A program made the position numbers and the translations under genes. From NCBI GenBank assembly GCA_902619595.1, contig CACNFE010000004.1, positions 21,483-85,482 of the forward strand: DNA of 64,000 bases, given 5' to 3'. Below are positions 40,837 to 48,954 of this stretch, piece by piece (positions within the stretch are counted from its first letter, which is position 1; the number at the start of each line of letters is the position of its first letter). This stretch comes from an uncultured Pelagibacteraceae bacterium. Its GTDB lineage: Bacteria; Pseudomonadota; Alphaproteobacteria; Pelagibacterales; Pelagibacteraceae. The notes beneath the pieces were generated by a model. That model worked only from the letters and a program-made list of their open reading frames with translations, did no database searches and had not been told where the DNA came from.

Positions 40837-40838
40837 TT

Positions 40839-41210
40839 ATGGATTTTCAAACTTCGATTAGAACATGTTTAAATAAATACGCTGTTTTTTCAGGTAGAGC
40901 ATCGAGGTCTGAATTTTGGTTTTTTGTTTTATTTGGTACACTTGGAGGAATCATTGCGGCAATAATTGATACTATGATTTTAGGGTATCCATTTGAAGAA
41001 GAAGGACCAATTAATTTAATATTTTCAGTTGCGTTAATTATTCCATCAATCTCGGTAACAGCGAGAAGACTGCATGACATAAATAGATCTGGTTGGTGGC
41101 AATTGCTTTGGTTTACTATAATAGGTGGAATATTATTAATCATTTGGCACGTAACTAAGGGTGAGAACAAAAAAAACAGATTTGGTCCTCCAATTAAGTT
41201 TAAAAAATAA
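40839..41210 (+). CDS. DUF805 family membrane protein
   Basis: 123 aa. 'YAVFSGRASRSEFWFFVLF' near the N terminus, 'SISVTARRLHDINRSGWWQL' in the middle, and 'KGENKKNRFGPP' near the end are the DUF805 hallmarks. Three or four transmembrane helices. The family is widespread and of unknown function. It is preceded by a perfect hairpin and followed by a terminator. Confidence 0.9.
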   Translation: MDFQTSIRTCLNKYAVFSGRASRSEFWFFVLFGTLGGIIAAIIDTMILGYPFEEEGPINLIFSVALIIPSISVTARRLHDINRSGWWQLLWFTIIGGILLIIWHVTKGENKKNRFGPPIKFKK

Positions 41211-41233
41211 TCACCAAAAAAATCAATAATATT

Positions 41234-41257
41234 GGCAGTTTTTACTGCCCTTTTTTT
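41234..41257 (+). terminator. Terminator after DUF805 gene
   Basis: GGCAGT pairs with ACTGCC around a TTTT loop, followed by C and seven Ts. It lies 24 bp after the DUF805 stop and overlaps the stop codon of the convergent FkbM methyltransferase gene. Confidence 0.85.
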
Positions 41258-41925
41258 CTATTTTTATAAAGAACATCTTTATAATGCAATGTGGGATAGT
41301 AAAAATTTTTAATTATTTTAAAATTATTTTTTAACAAAAAATTATTAACTAAGCTAAAATTATTATAATACTGATTAAAAGTATGTTTTTCAACAATCAC
41401 AAATGGAATCTCTTTAATTTTACTCTTTGCACCATACAATACATTAAGTTCGTATCCCTCAACATCAATTTTAAGAAAGCTATTTTTTAAAGAAATATTT
41501 TTGAAAACTGTGTCAATTTTTTTTTGATTTACTATTTGATACATATTAAATCTATTTTTATCTCCTACAATTAAATTTTTAATTTTAAACCATTCAGACT
41601 TCCGATTAATCTTGGACATAGTAGATAAAGAAGTTAAATTTGATAAATACATTTTTTTCTTACTCTCATTTTCACCAAGTGAATAGTTATATAATTTAAC
41701 CTTTTTATTATTTTTAAATTTTTTTTTCAGGTTTTTATAAATTTCTTTTTGAGGTTCGAAACAATAAAACTTTTTAAATATTTTTATTTTCAAAAAACTA
41801 CTTAGAAATTCACCTTTATGACACCCAACATCAATAAGAGTATTACAACCTAATTTTTTTGCATACAGTGAGATTTTATAGTGATGAAGCTTACTTATTA
41901 TATCAAATATTTTCTCTATTAACAT
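41242..41925 (-). CDS. FkbM family methyltransferase
   Basis: 227 aa SAM-dependent methyltransferase. The SAM site is 'TLIDVGCHKGEFLSSFLK', and 'SFLKIDVEGYELNVLYGAKS' is the FkbM signature. Such enzymes O-methylate sugars of surface polysaccharides or secondary metabolites. It faces away from another methyltransferase of the TylF type, 88 bp distant, suggesting a shared surface-glycan role; the substrate is unknown. Confidence 0.88.
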   Translation of the reverse strand: MLIEKIFDIISKLHHYKISLYAKKLGCNTLIDVGCHKGEFLSSFLKIKIFKKFYCFEPQKEIYKNLKKKFKNNKKVKLYNYSLGENESKKKMYLSNLTSLSTMSKINRKSEWFKIKNLIVGDKNRFNMYQIVNQKKIDTVFKNISLKNSFLKIDVEGYELNVLYGAKSKIKEIPFVIVEKHTFNQYYNNFSLVNNFLLKNNFKIIKNFYYPTLHYKDVLYKNRKKGQ

Positions 41926-42013
41926 TTTTTAAGAATTTATAAGAAACAAATCATATTTAATTTTTTTATATATTGAAAACAATCAATCATATATAAGTAA
42001 TAAAATTTTCAAA

Positions 42014-42775
42014 ATGAAAAAAATATTAAAAAATATTTTAAATTTCTTCAACTATGAAATTACTACTAAAGACTCATGGTACAAAAGACAAGAAAATTAT
42101 ATCGCTGAAATTAGCAATGAAGAAAATGAAATTTTAAAAAAGATAAAAGAATTTTCAATGTGCTCGATACCAAACCATTGGGCAATATTGCAATCGATTA
42201 AGTACATTGCTTCAAATAAGATTGAGGGTGATTTTGTAGAGGCTGGTGTATTTAAAGGTGGTAATTTAATATTGATGAATTATCTCAATAAAAAACTAAT
42301 TTTATCAAGAAAGATATTTGCCTATGATACTTTCGAGGGAATGCCTGAGGAAAACAAAGATTTTGACTTTGATATTAAAAATAAATCAGCAACAGATACA
42401 CGAAAAGCTTACAAAAAAAATCAGTGGTGTTATGCCTCATTAAATGAAGTTCAAAATAATTTGAGTAAATTTGATAAAAATCATCGAGATAATTTGGTTT
42501 TTGTTAAAGGTAAAGTTGAACAAACGCTAGAGAACGAAAAGAATATTCCAAAAAAAATATCTTTGCTTAGGTTAGATACTGACTTTTATGAGTCAACAAA
42601 GAAGGAAATGGAAGTACTTTACCCCAGATTGCAAAAAAAAGGAGTTTTAATTATTGATGATTATGGTCATTGGAAAGGTTCCAAAAAAGCAGTGGATGAT
42701 TATTTTAAAAACGATTTGAATTTTAAATTTTTCCACAGAATTGACTATGCTAGTAGGCTTTACATTAAAGAGTAA
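42014..42775 (+). CDS. TylF/MycF family methyltransferase
   Basis: 253 aa. 'GDFVEAGVFKGGNLILMNYL' is the SAM-binding region of TylF/MycF enzymes; 'IFAYDTFEGMPEE', 'LLRLDTDFYESTKKEMEVLY' and 'GVLIIDDYGHWKGSKKAVDD' hold the metal- and substrate-binding aspartates. Family members O-methylate deoxysugars. Here likely surface polysaccharide modification, from pairing with the FkbM gene. Confidence 0.9.
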   Translation: MKKILKNILNFFNYEITTKDSWYKRQENYIAEISNEENEILKKIKEFSMCSIPNHWAILQSIKYIASNKIEGDFVEAGVFKGGNLILMNYLNKKLILSRKIFAYDTFEGMPEENKDFDFDIKNKSATDTRKAYKKNQWCYASLNEVQNNLSKFDKNHRDNLVFVKGKVEQTLENEKNIPKKISLLRLDTDFYESTKKEMEVLYPRLQKKGVLIIDDYGHWKGSKKAVDDYFKNDLNFKFFHRIDYASRLYIKE

Positions 42776-42779
42776 AGTA

Positions 42780-43427
42780 TTATGGAAAAATTTTTTTAAC
42801 TAAATAAAGCGCAAGGGCAACCGCTGGACCAATTCCGAAAGCAAATATTAAAGTTCCTGGACCAATAGTTCCTCCTAAATACCAACCTATGCTAACTACT
42901 GAAATTTCTAAAAAAGCTCTTACGGATGCAATTGGTAGGTTCGTTTTCTTTTGTAAACCTACCATTAAACCGTCTCTTGGCCCCGCACCAAGATTGGCAA
43001 CAAGATAAATCCCACCACCTATACCAACAGTCAAAACTGCAACTGTGCCTAAAATAATTTGATGAATATAATTTTCGGGTGTTGGTACAAATTTAATGCA
43101 AAGATCAATCATAATTGCAATAATAAAGGCATTTAAAATAGTTCCTATTCCTGGTTTCTGTTTAAGAGGTATCCATAAAATTAAAACTGTAAAACTGATT
43201 AAGAAAGTTATTATACCAATTGATAAATTAACATTTATAGAAATTCCTTGAGCCAAAACACTCCATGGAGAAGCCCCTGAACTAGAAACAATAAGAAGTC
43301 CTTCTCCGAAGCCGAAAATTACTAGTCCTACACAAAGAAAAAATAATGATGAAAATTTTGGTTTAAGATTTAAAGGTTTTTGCGAACTCCAAAACACTTT
43401 GGGAATTTTTTTAATTTTAAGAAACAT
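42780..43427 (-). CDS. YczE/YitT-like membrane protein
   Basis: 215 aa with five hydrophobic segments. 'SSSGASPWSVLAQGISINVN' and 'VANLGAGPRDGLMVGLQKKT' are the paired GxxPxxxL-like repeats of the YczE/YyaS/YitT family. Function in this family is not established. Convergent with tylF, 4 bp between stops. Confidence 0.8.
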   Translation of the reverse strand: MFLKIKKIPKVFWSSQKPLNLKPKFSSLFFLCVGLVIFGFGEGLLIVSSSGASPWSVLAQGISINVNLSIGIITFLISFTVLILWIPLKQKPGIGTILNAFIIAIMIDLCIKFVPTPENYIHQIILGTVAVLTVGIGGGIYLVANLGAGPRDGLMVGLQKKTNLPIASVRAFLEISVVSIGWYLGGTIGPGTLIFAFGIGPAVALALYLVKKIFP

Positions 43428-43475
43428 TTTTAATGTGGTGTTTACTATTTGTTGATATTAAATACCATATCTTTT

Positions 43476-44162
43476 ATGAAAAAATTCTTTCTTTGTTTTA
43501 TATTGTTGCTCTATCCCCAAGCTTTAAATGGCCATGTATCGCACTACAAAAATATAAAAAAAATTGAAATGGAAATCTTCAAAGATGGTAAGAATATTGG
43601 GTACTGCAATTATGAATTTACAAAAAATGGTGACTCTATAAAAATTTATAACGAAACAAATTTTGAAGTTAAATTACTTGGAATTAAAGTTTTTTCAATA
43701 AATAGCGTAGGTACAGAGATTTATAAAAATAATAAATTATTTTCATTTAATTCAAATACACTTCAAAATGATAAAAAAAAATTCGTTAATTTAATATTAA
43801 ATGAAAATGAAGATGTTTTTGATATTAAAGGTTCCTCCTACACTGGTAAGGCTAATAGAAACCATATTATTGGTAATTGGTGGAATCACAAAATTTTAGA
43901 AAGTGAAAATCAAATAAGTCCATTGTCAGGAAGTGTTAAAGATCAAGTTGTAAATTTTTTAGGTAAGGAAAAGATTCAAATTTACGGTAAAGAATATTTG
44001 GCTCATAAATTTTCTTTAAAATCTAAAGATGAAAATATTAGTGAAAATAAAAAATTAGACTTTGAAATATGGCTTGAACCAAAACAAAATTTAATATTAA
44101 AGGTAAAATATAATAGGATGGGTTCCTGGGAGTATATTTTAAAAAACGTTATCGTTAATTAA
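43476..44162 (+). CDS. Exported protein of unknown function (DUF6134-like)
   Basis: The track begins at a TTG; the ATG at 43476 opens a clear signal peptide ('KKFFLCFILLLYPQALNG'). The mature part (about 210 residues) is beta-rich, starting 'KIEMEIFKDGKNIGYCNYEF' and continuing with 'IIGNWWNHKILESENQISPL'. This pattern resembles DUF6134 periplasmic proteins. Its stop overlaps that of the next, convergent gene by 8 bp. Confidence 0.7.
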   Translation: MKKFFLCFILLLYPQALNGHVSHYKNIKKIEMEIFKDGKNIGYCNYEFTKNGDSIKIYNETNFEVKLLGIKVFSINSVGTEIYKNNKLFSFNSNTLQNDKKKFVNLILNENEDVFDIKGSSYTGKANRNHIIGNWWNHKILESENQISPLSGSVKDQVVNFLGKEKIQIYGKEYLAHKFSLKSKDENISENKKLDFEIWLEPKQNLILKVKYNRMGSWEYILKNVIVN

Positions 44163-45324
44163 TGTTAACTTGTTTCTTTCTTATTTTAGAAATCAATTGT
44201 GTTAAAGAATCTACCATTAAATCTGAAGCTTTAAAAATTTCTGTATGTTTAAATTCATGAGATATATTCCTATCTGGATTGCTTTTATCCTCAATAATAA
44301 TCCCCTCATCGGGTGAATTATTTTTTATATATATTAATAAAAGCCATTTTTCATCATCGCTCTCATCCCATTTAATAAAAATCTCTCCAGTTTCAAATCT
44401 TCTATCTATACATCTTAAAATTGACATATGACGTGTTATATGCCTTTTGTTTAATTGAAACACAAGACTACTTGAACTTCTGTAAAAACTCTCAAGTGCA
44501 AACTCTATTTTTTGTCTTGCTAAGGTATAATCCCTCTCTTTTTGTAAAAGAGTCTCCCTATCCTCGTCTCCTAAAGTTTTTATCCCAAGAGCTTCCACTC
44601 TTTCTCTAATTTTCTGGTCTCTTATAATTTGATATTTTTGTTTTAACTTGTCTATCCTCTCTTGTAGACTCGCATAGTCCTCTCTTTGTTCCTTCAAAGA
44701 AATTTTTTCTAACTGTTCCAACTCTTTAACTTCTCTAACTCTGAATTTTTCAATTTGTTTTTCTATTTTTAATTGTTCTAAAAATTTTCTTTGTTTTTCT
44801 GCTTGTTCTTGACGAATAATTGCTTGCTCTTTTCTTAGAAAAATTTTTATATCTTTTGCCCTTTCTTTCTCTAGTTTCATCTCGTCCTTTAAAATTTGTT
44901 CTTTTAGTTTAGACTGAAGATTTTTTTCCTCTTTAATTTTTTTTTCTTTTTCTAGTTTTTCTTTTTCAATCTTCTCAAGTTCCTTGATCTTTGAAATTCT
45001 TTTTTGTTCTTTCTTAAGTGATTTATATTCAATAATAGTATTAGATATATTTTCAAAAAATCTTTGTAAAAATCTATCAATTGATACGAAAGGGTTAAAT
45101 GTTATTTTGATATTTGGTTTAATTTTTTCTTGGAAATTAATTATATCTATAAGTATTTTTTTTTTTCCTTTTAATCTAAAATTATTTCTTTTTTTTAAAG
45201 GTCTTTTTTTTTTCTTGTGCTTCTTAATTTTTTTTTCTATTGAAAATTTTTTTTTATTTTTTACTAATTTTCTAATATTTTTTTTTTTAGATTTATTGAT
45301 TTTTTTTTTACGCTTTTTTTTCAT
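44155..45324 (-). CDS. Lysine-rich coiled-coil protein, unknown
   Basis: 389 aa. The first 60 residues are strongly basic (KKKRKKK-type runs), then comes about 180 residues of Glu/Lys/Gln heptads, then a globular C-terminal domain ('HITRHMSILRCIDRRFETGE', 'IFIKWDESDDEKWLLLIYIK'). There is no membrane segment or signal. The basic head could bind nucleic acid or the ribosome, but this is a guess. No family recognised. It is followed by nothing co-directional and preceded by cfa. Confidence 0.75.
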   Translation of the reverse strand: MKKKRKKKINKSKKKNIRKLVKNKKKFSIEKKIKKHKKKKRPLKKRNNFRLKGKKKILIDIINFQEKIKPNIKITFNPFVSIDRFLQRFFENISNTIIEYKSLKKEQKRISKIKELEKIEKEKLEKEKKIKEEKNLQSKLKEQILKDEMKLEKERAKDIKIFLRKEQAIIRQEQAEKQRKFLEQLKIEKQIEKFRVREVKELEQLEKISLKEQREDYASLQERIDKLKQKYQIIRDQKIRERVEALGIKTLGDEDRETLLQKERDYTLARQKIEFALESFYRSSSSLVFQLNKRHITRHMSILRCIDRRFETGEIFIKWDESDDEKWLLLIYIKNNSPDEGIIIEDKSNPDRNISHEFKHTEIFKASDLMVDSLTQLISKIRKKQVNIN

Positions 45325-45348
45325 TATCAGAGCTCAAAACTTATCAAT

Positions 45349-46542
45349 TTATAAATGATAAATATAGTCTCTTATATTTGGAATGGTGTTATTTTTTTTT
45401 GTAAGTTGAAATTGAAATACAACCTGGTCACCCCATTTAAATGCCATTTCACAACCTGCTAGATAAAATTCCCACATTCTTAAAAAACGTTCATCAAACA
45501 TTTCTAAAACCTCATTTTTTTTACTAAGGAACCTTTCTTTCCAATTTCTTAAAGTATACGCATAATGCATTCTTAAAACTTCGAGATCAGTAATAATCAA
45601 ACCTGACTTTTCTATTGGAAGAGAAACTTCACTTAAACTGGGTGTATATCCTCCAGGAAAAATATACTTGGTTATCCATGGATGAGGGTTTCTAGGTGGC
45701 ATGCTTGAACCAATTGTATGTATTAATGCAACACCGTTATCTTTAAGTAGCTTTGAAACAGTATTAAAATACGTTTGATAAAATTTTCTACCTACATGCT
45801 CAAACATGCCTACACTTACAATCCGATCAAACTTTTCGTTTAGTTGCCTATAATCAATTAGACGAAAGTCTACCTGATTCTCTAAATTCAATTCTTTAGC
45901 TTTTTGCTTGCTATATTTAAGTTGATTTTCTGAAAGAGTAATCCCAACAACCTCACATCTAGATTTTTTTGCTATTTCAATAGCTAGTGTTCCCCACCCA
46001 CTTCCTATATCTAAAACTCTTTGATTTGGTTTCAAATTAAGTTTTTTTATTATATGATTCATTTTATTTTCTTGAGCTTGTTCTAAAGTCTCTTTTTCAT
46101 TTTTAAAATATGCACATGAGTATTGTCTATTCTTATCTAAAAAAAGATCATACAATTTTTCAGATATGTCATAGTGGTGAGCAACATTTTTTTTTGATTT
46201 TTTAATTAAATTAAAGTTCGTTAAAGATCTATAAAATCCTTTTATTTGATTTAATACTCTGCTGTAAAAATTTATTTCACCTCTACCAACATTTTTTAAA
46301 ATTATTTCTAAAAACTCAGTTAAACTTCCATTTTCTATTAATACTGATCCATTTGTATAAGCCTCTCCAAAATATAAATCTGGATGCAGTAGTAGTTTAT
46401 GATGCAAATTTTTATCCAAGATTTTCAATTTTATTGGCTCTTTTTTTTCTGGTTTACCGATAGTGTGCTGATTTTTGTTGGCATCTATTAGCACAAAGCC
46501 ATCATTTTTAATAAGCTTATTTAAAAAATTAATAAGTTTCAT
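45349..46542 (-). CDS. cfa: Cyclopropane-fatty-acyl-phospholipid synthase family
   Basis: 397 aa. The N-terminal lipid-binding part has 'LLLHPDLYFGEAYTNGSVLI'. The methyltransferase part has 'NVAHHYDISEKLYDLFLDKN', 'YSCAYFKNEKETLEQAQENK', SAM motif 'VLDIGSGWGTLAIEIAKKS' and 'SMPPRNPHPWITKYIFPGGY', all CFA synthase hallmarks. It methylates unsaturated acyl chains of membrane phospholipids. Some relatives make other methylated lipids, so the exact product is uncertain. Confidence 0.9.
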   Translation of the reverse strand: MKLINFLNKLIKNDGFVLIDANKNQHTIGKPEKKEPIKLKILDKNLHHKLLLHPDLYFGEAYTNGSVLIENGSLTEFLEIILKNVGRGEINFYSRVLNQIKGFYRSLTNFNLIKKSKKNVAHHYDISEKLYDLFLDKNRQYSCAYFKNEKETLEQAQENKMNHIIKKLNLKPNQRVLDIGSGWGTLAIEIAKKSRCEVVGITLSENQLKYSKQKAKELNLENQVDFRLIDYRQLNEKFDRIVSVGMFEHVGRKFYQTYFNTVSKLLKDNGVALIHTIGSSMPPRNPHPWITKYIFPGGYTPSLSEVSLPIEKSGLIITDLEVLRMHYAYTLRNWKERFLSKKNEVLEMFDERFLRMWEFYLAGCEMAFKWGDQVVFQFQLTKKNNTIPNIRDYIYHL

Positions 46543-46559
46543 TGGCTACTTTCAAAAAG

Positions 46560-47423
46560 TCAATTAAAATCTAATTTTTTTAATTCTTCAAGTAATTTTT
46601 TTTTATCATTTTCTTTAAGTAAACTAAGCGGTGGTAATAAATTTTGAAAAGATTTATCTTTTTTAGATAAATAAGTATGTAATCCAGATATTAGGTTGTA
46701 TCTATCAAAAGCTATTCTTATATTGCATAATTTATTATTATGTGTTTGATTTTTTTTATTTATAAAATCATCATAAACTTTCCTTGATAAACTAGCTGTA
46801 ACGTTACATGTAGCTGTTATAATACCAGAGCAACCTATTTCTAATCCTTTGAGAAGTTTTAATTCAGATCCAGGTAAAATAGAGAAGTTTTTTAATTTTA
46901 AATGCTCAAATAAATTATATGAACTATCTTTTACACCAATTATATTTTCAGGAAAAAGACTTACTAATTTTTCTACACTTTCTTTACTAAATTTATAACC
47001 AGAAAGCTTTTCAAAGTTGTATAAAATTATTTTACAATTTGATAACTTTTCAATTAATTTTATATAAAATCTAATTACATCCTTATCTTCATACATGTAA
47101 TAGGCTGGTGGCATTATCAAAAAATTGTTAAAATTATATGAGTTGCTTATTTTAATTAAGGATATAGTATCTTGTAAGGAATTAAGTCCGGTTCCGATTA
47201 TAAATTTATCTTTAAATATACTTTTTGAAATATTTTGAATTAATTCAAATTTTTCCCCTAATGAAATTAGTTGAGACTGCCCTGTGCTACCAAATATTAC
47301 TACCCCGTGACATCCACTTTTTATTAAATTTTCTGCGTGTCGAATTGTTTTGTGTATATCTAATTTGAGATTTTCATCTAAAATAGATATTGAAGCCGCA
47401 TAAATGCCATTAATTTTACTCAT
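46560..47423 (-). CDS. Dihydrodipicolinate synthase/N-acetylneuraminate lyase family
   Basis: 287 aa class I aldolase of the DapA/NanA superfamily. The Schiff-base lysine is in 'NIIGVKDSSYNL' and the catalytic Tyr in 'CKIILYNFEKLSGYKFS'. The substrate loop reads 'VIFGSTGQSQLIS' where DapA has GTTGE, so it is probably not the lysine-pathway enzyme. Sugar-acid or related lyase is more likely. Starts 47 bp from the divergent GT9 gene. Confidence 0.85.
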   Translation of the reverse strand: MSKINGIYAASISILDENLKLDIHKTIRHAENLIKSGCHGVVIFGSTGQSQLISLGEKFELIQNISKSIFKDKFIIGTGLNSLQDTISLIKISNSYNFNNFLIMPPAYYMYEDKDVIRFYIKLIEKLSNCKIILYNFEKLSGYKFSKESVEKLVSLFPENIIGVKDSSYNLFEHLKLKNFSILPGSELKLLKGLEIGCSGIITATCNVTASLSRKVYDDFINKKNQTHNNKLCNIRIAFDRYNLISGLHTYLSKKDKSFQNLLPPLSLLKENDKKKLLEELKKLDFN

Positions 47424-47469
47424 AAATTAAGCTTATATAAAAAGAAAAAATTAGTAAACATATTAGAAA

Positions 47470-48435
47470 ATGAAAATTTTAATTGTTCAAAATAAAAAAG
47501 GTATTGGCGATTTAATTATTTTTTTACCGTTTATTGAGGCTTTAGCAAAAAAATTCGAAACCCAAGTTTATCTTCTTGTAAAAGAAAATTCTAAAGCTTT
47601 GGATATAGTAGAAGATAATAAATACATTAAAGAAATAATAGTATTAGATAGAGATAATCAAAATAATGATGGAATTCATGAAGGAGTATTTGGGACTTTT
47701 AGATTAATTAAAAAACTTAAACAATATAAATTTGATAAAATTTTTATTTTTAATTCTTCTCTAAGATTTAATTTAATAGCAAAACTATGTTACATTAAAG
47801 ACATATATCAATATCCATTATTTTTTAAGAGGAACCAAAATATAACACTTGCAGCTCAAAAATTGCTTGAAAGTAAAATGGGTATTAAAGTTAAGAGTGA
47901 TCCTCAAATTCTAGTCGATGAGAAAAAAGTAAATAGCGTAAAAATTAGTCATAATATTTCTAGTAATGAAAAAAATATTCTACTTGGCATTGGGGGATCT
48001 GGTTCCACAAAGCGTATACCAGCAATGACTTTTCTAAAATTTATGGATTATTGTGATGAAAATTATAAATGTCGTTTTTTTTTAGCTACTGGCAAACTAC
48101 ATGAAGAGCAAATTATATTAGATGAGATTTTAAATTCGAAATTCAAACAAAAATGTATAAGACTGGATAATCTAAGATTAAAAGAAACATTGCCTTATAT
48201 AAAAAATTGTAACATTTCGATTTGTAATGACTCAAGCTTTAGTCACTTATCATCTGCATTAGGTATACCAACAATTGTTCTAATGGCTGATACCCCAATT
48301 ATATATGGAAGTTATAGTCCTAGAATGCATCCAATACTACCTGATGGGGTTAAAGAGGTTAAGCATGATACTTTAGGCAAAGACAAAATAAATGCACAAA
48401 AAATTTACGAAAAATTCAAGTCTTTAATTGCTTAA
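47470..48435 (+). CDS. Glycosyltransferase family 9 (heptosyltransferase-like)
   Basis: 321 aa. N-terminal 'NKKGIGDLIIFLPFIEALAK' matches the 'xGLGDxIxxxPxxxxL' of ADP-heptose transferases. The C-terminal donor site has 'GIGGSGSTKRIPAMTFLKF' and 'CNDSSFSHLSSALGIPTIVL'. It likely builds the LPS core. The convergent DnaJ gene overlaps by 4 bp. Confidence 0.88.
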   Translation: MKILIVQNKKGIGDLIIFLPFIEALAKKFETQVYLLVKENSKALDIVEDNKYIKEIIVLDRDNQNNDGIHEGVFGTFRLIKKLKQYKFDKIFIFNSSLRFNLIAKLCYIKDIYQYPLFFKRNQNITLAAQKLLESKMGIKVKSDPQILVDEKKVNSVKISHNISSNEKNILLGIGGSGSTKRIPAMTFLKFMDYCDENYKCRFFLATGKLHEEQIILDEILNSKFKQKCIRLDNLRLKETLPYIKNCNISICNDSSFSHLSSALGIPTIVLMADTPIIYGSYSPRMHPILPDGVKEVKHDTLGKDKINAQKIYEKFKSLIA

Positions 48436-48941
48436 GCTATATCTTTAATTACAATTTCTTTTGCTTCATTAACAATCGATGCAAGCCTTGACAACTCTGG
48501 GCTAACATCTGGATGGATTTTTTTCATAATTTTTTTGTATGAGTTTAGAATTTCCTCTTTTGAGTATTTTTTACCTGGTTCCAAGTTTAAAATTTTATAA
48601 GCTTCATCACGCGAAATATTTTGAGTATTTAAATTTGAACCTGTTTGATTGAAGTTAAATCTTCCTGAATTTTTTAAAATTCTTAATAAGCTCCAAAACC
48701 TCAAAACTTGTAGTAATGTAAAACCAGCTTTTGTTTTAACTAAAGGTAATATCATCATCAAAAAAGGTAATGAAAAAATGAACCTACCCGCATAAGCCAT
48801 TATTACGGCCAAAATTACTGAGGAAATAATAACAAAAGTTCTTATGCTCTTTGAAATTTTGGCACTTGATGTTTTTATAAACCAGTTAAGAACTAGGTAA
48901 ATTAGGACAAAAATTAATAGTGTCAAAAAAAAAATATTCAT
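48432..48941 (-). CDS. Membrane-anchored DnaJ-domain protein
   Basis: 169 aa. Two or three transmembrane helices in the first 90 residues precede a short C-terminal J domain 'ISRDEAYKILNLEPGKKYSK' with the HPD motif in 'MKKIHPDVSPELSRLAS'. A membrane segment before a C-terminal J domain recalls Pam18/DnaJC19-like and DjlA-like proteins, which recruit DnaK to the membrane. Only 13 bp separate its start codon from that of ptrB. Confidence 0.88.
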   Translation of the reverse strand: MNIFFLTLLIFVLIYLVLNWFIKTSSAKISKSIRTFVIISSVILAVIMAYAGRFIFSLPFLMMILPLVKTKAGFTLLQVLRFWSLLRILKNSGRFNFNQTGSNLNTQNISRDEAYKILNLEPGKKYSKEEILNSYKKIMKKIHPDVSPELSRLASIVNEAKEIVIKDIA

Positions 48942-48946
48942 ATAAT
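48941..48946 (+). promoter_or_regulatory. -10 box of a probably leaderless ptrB transcript
   Basis: A perfect TATAAT lies 8 bp before the ptrB ATG, so transcription would start at or next to the A of the start codon. No clear -35 was found at the right distance. There is no Shine-Dalgarno before ptrB. Confidence 0.5.
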
Positions 48947-48954
48947 AAACTCAC

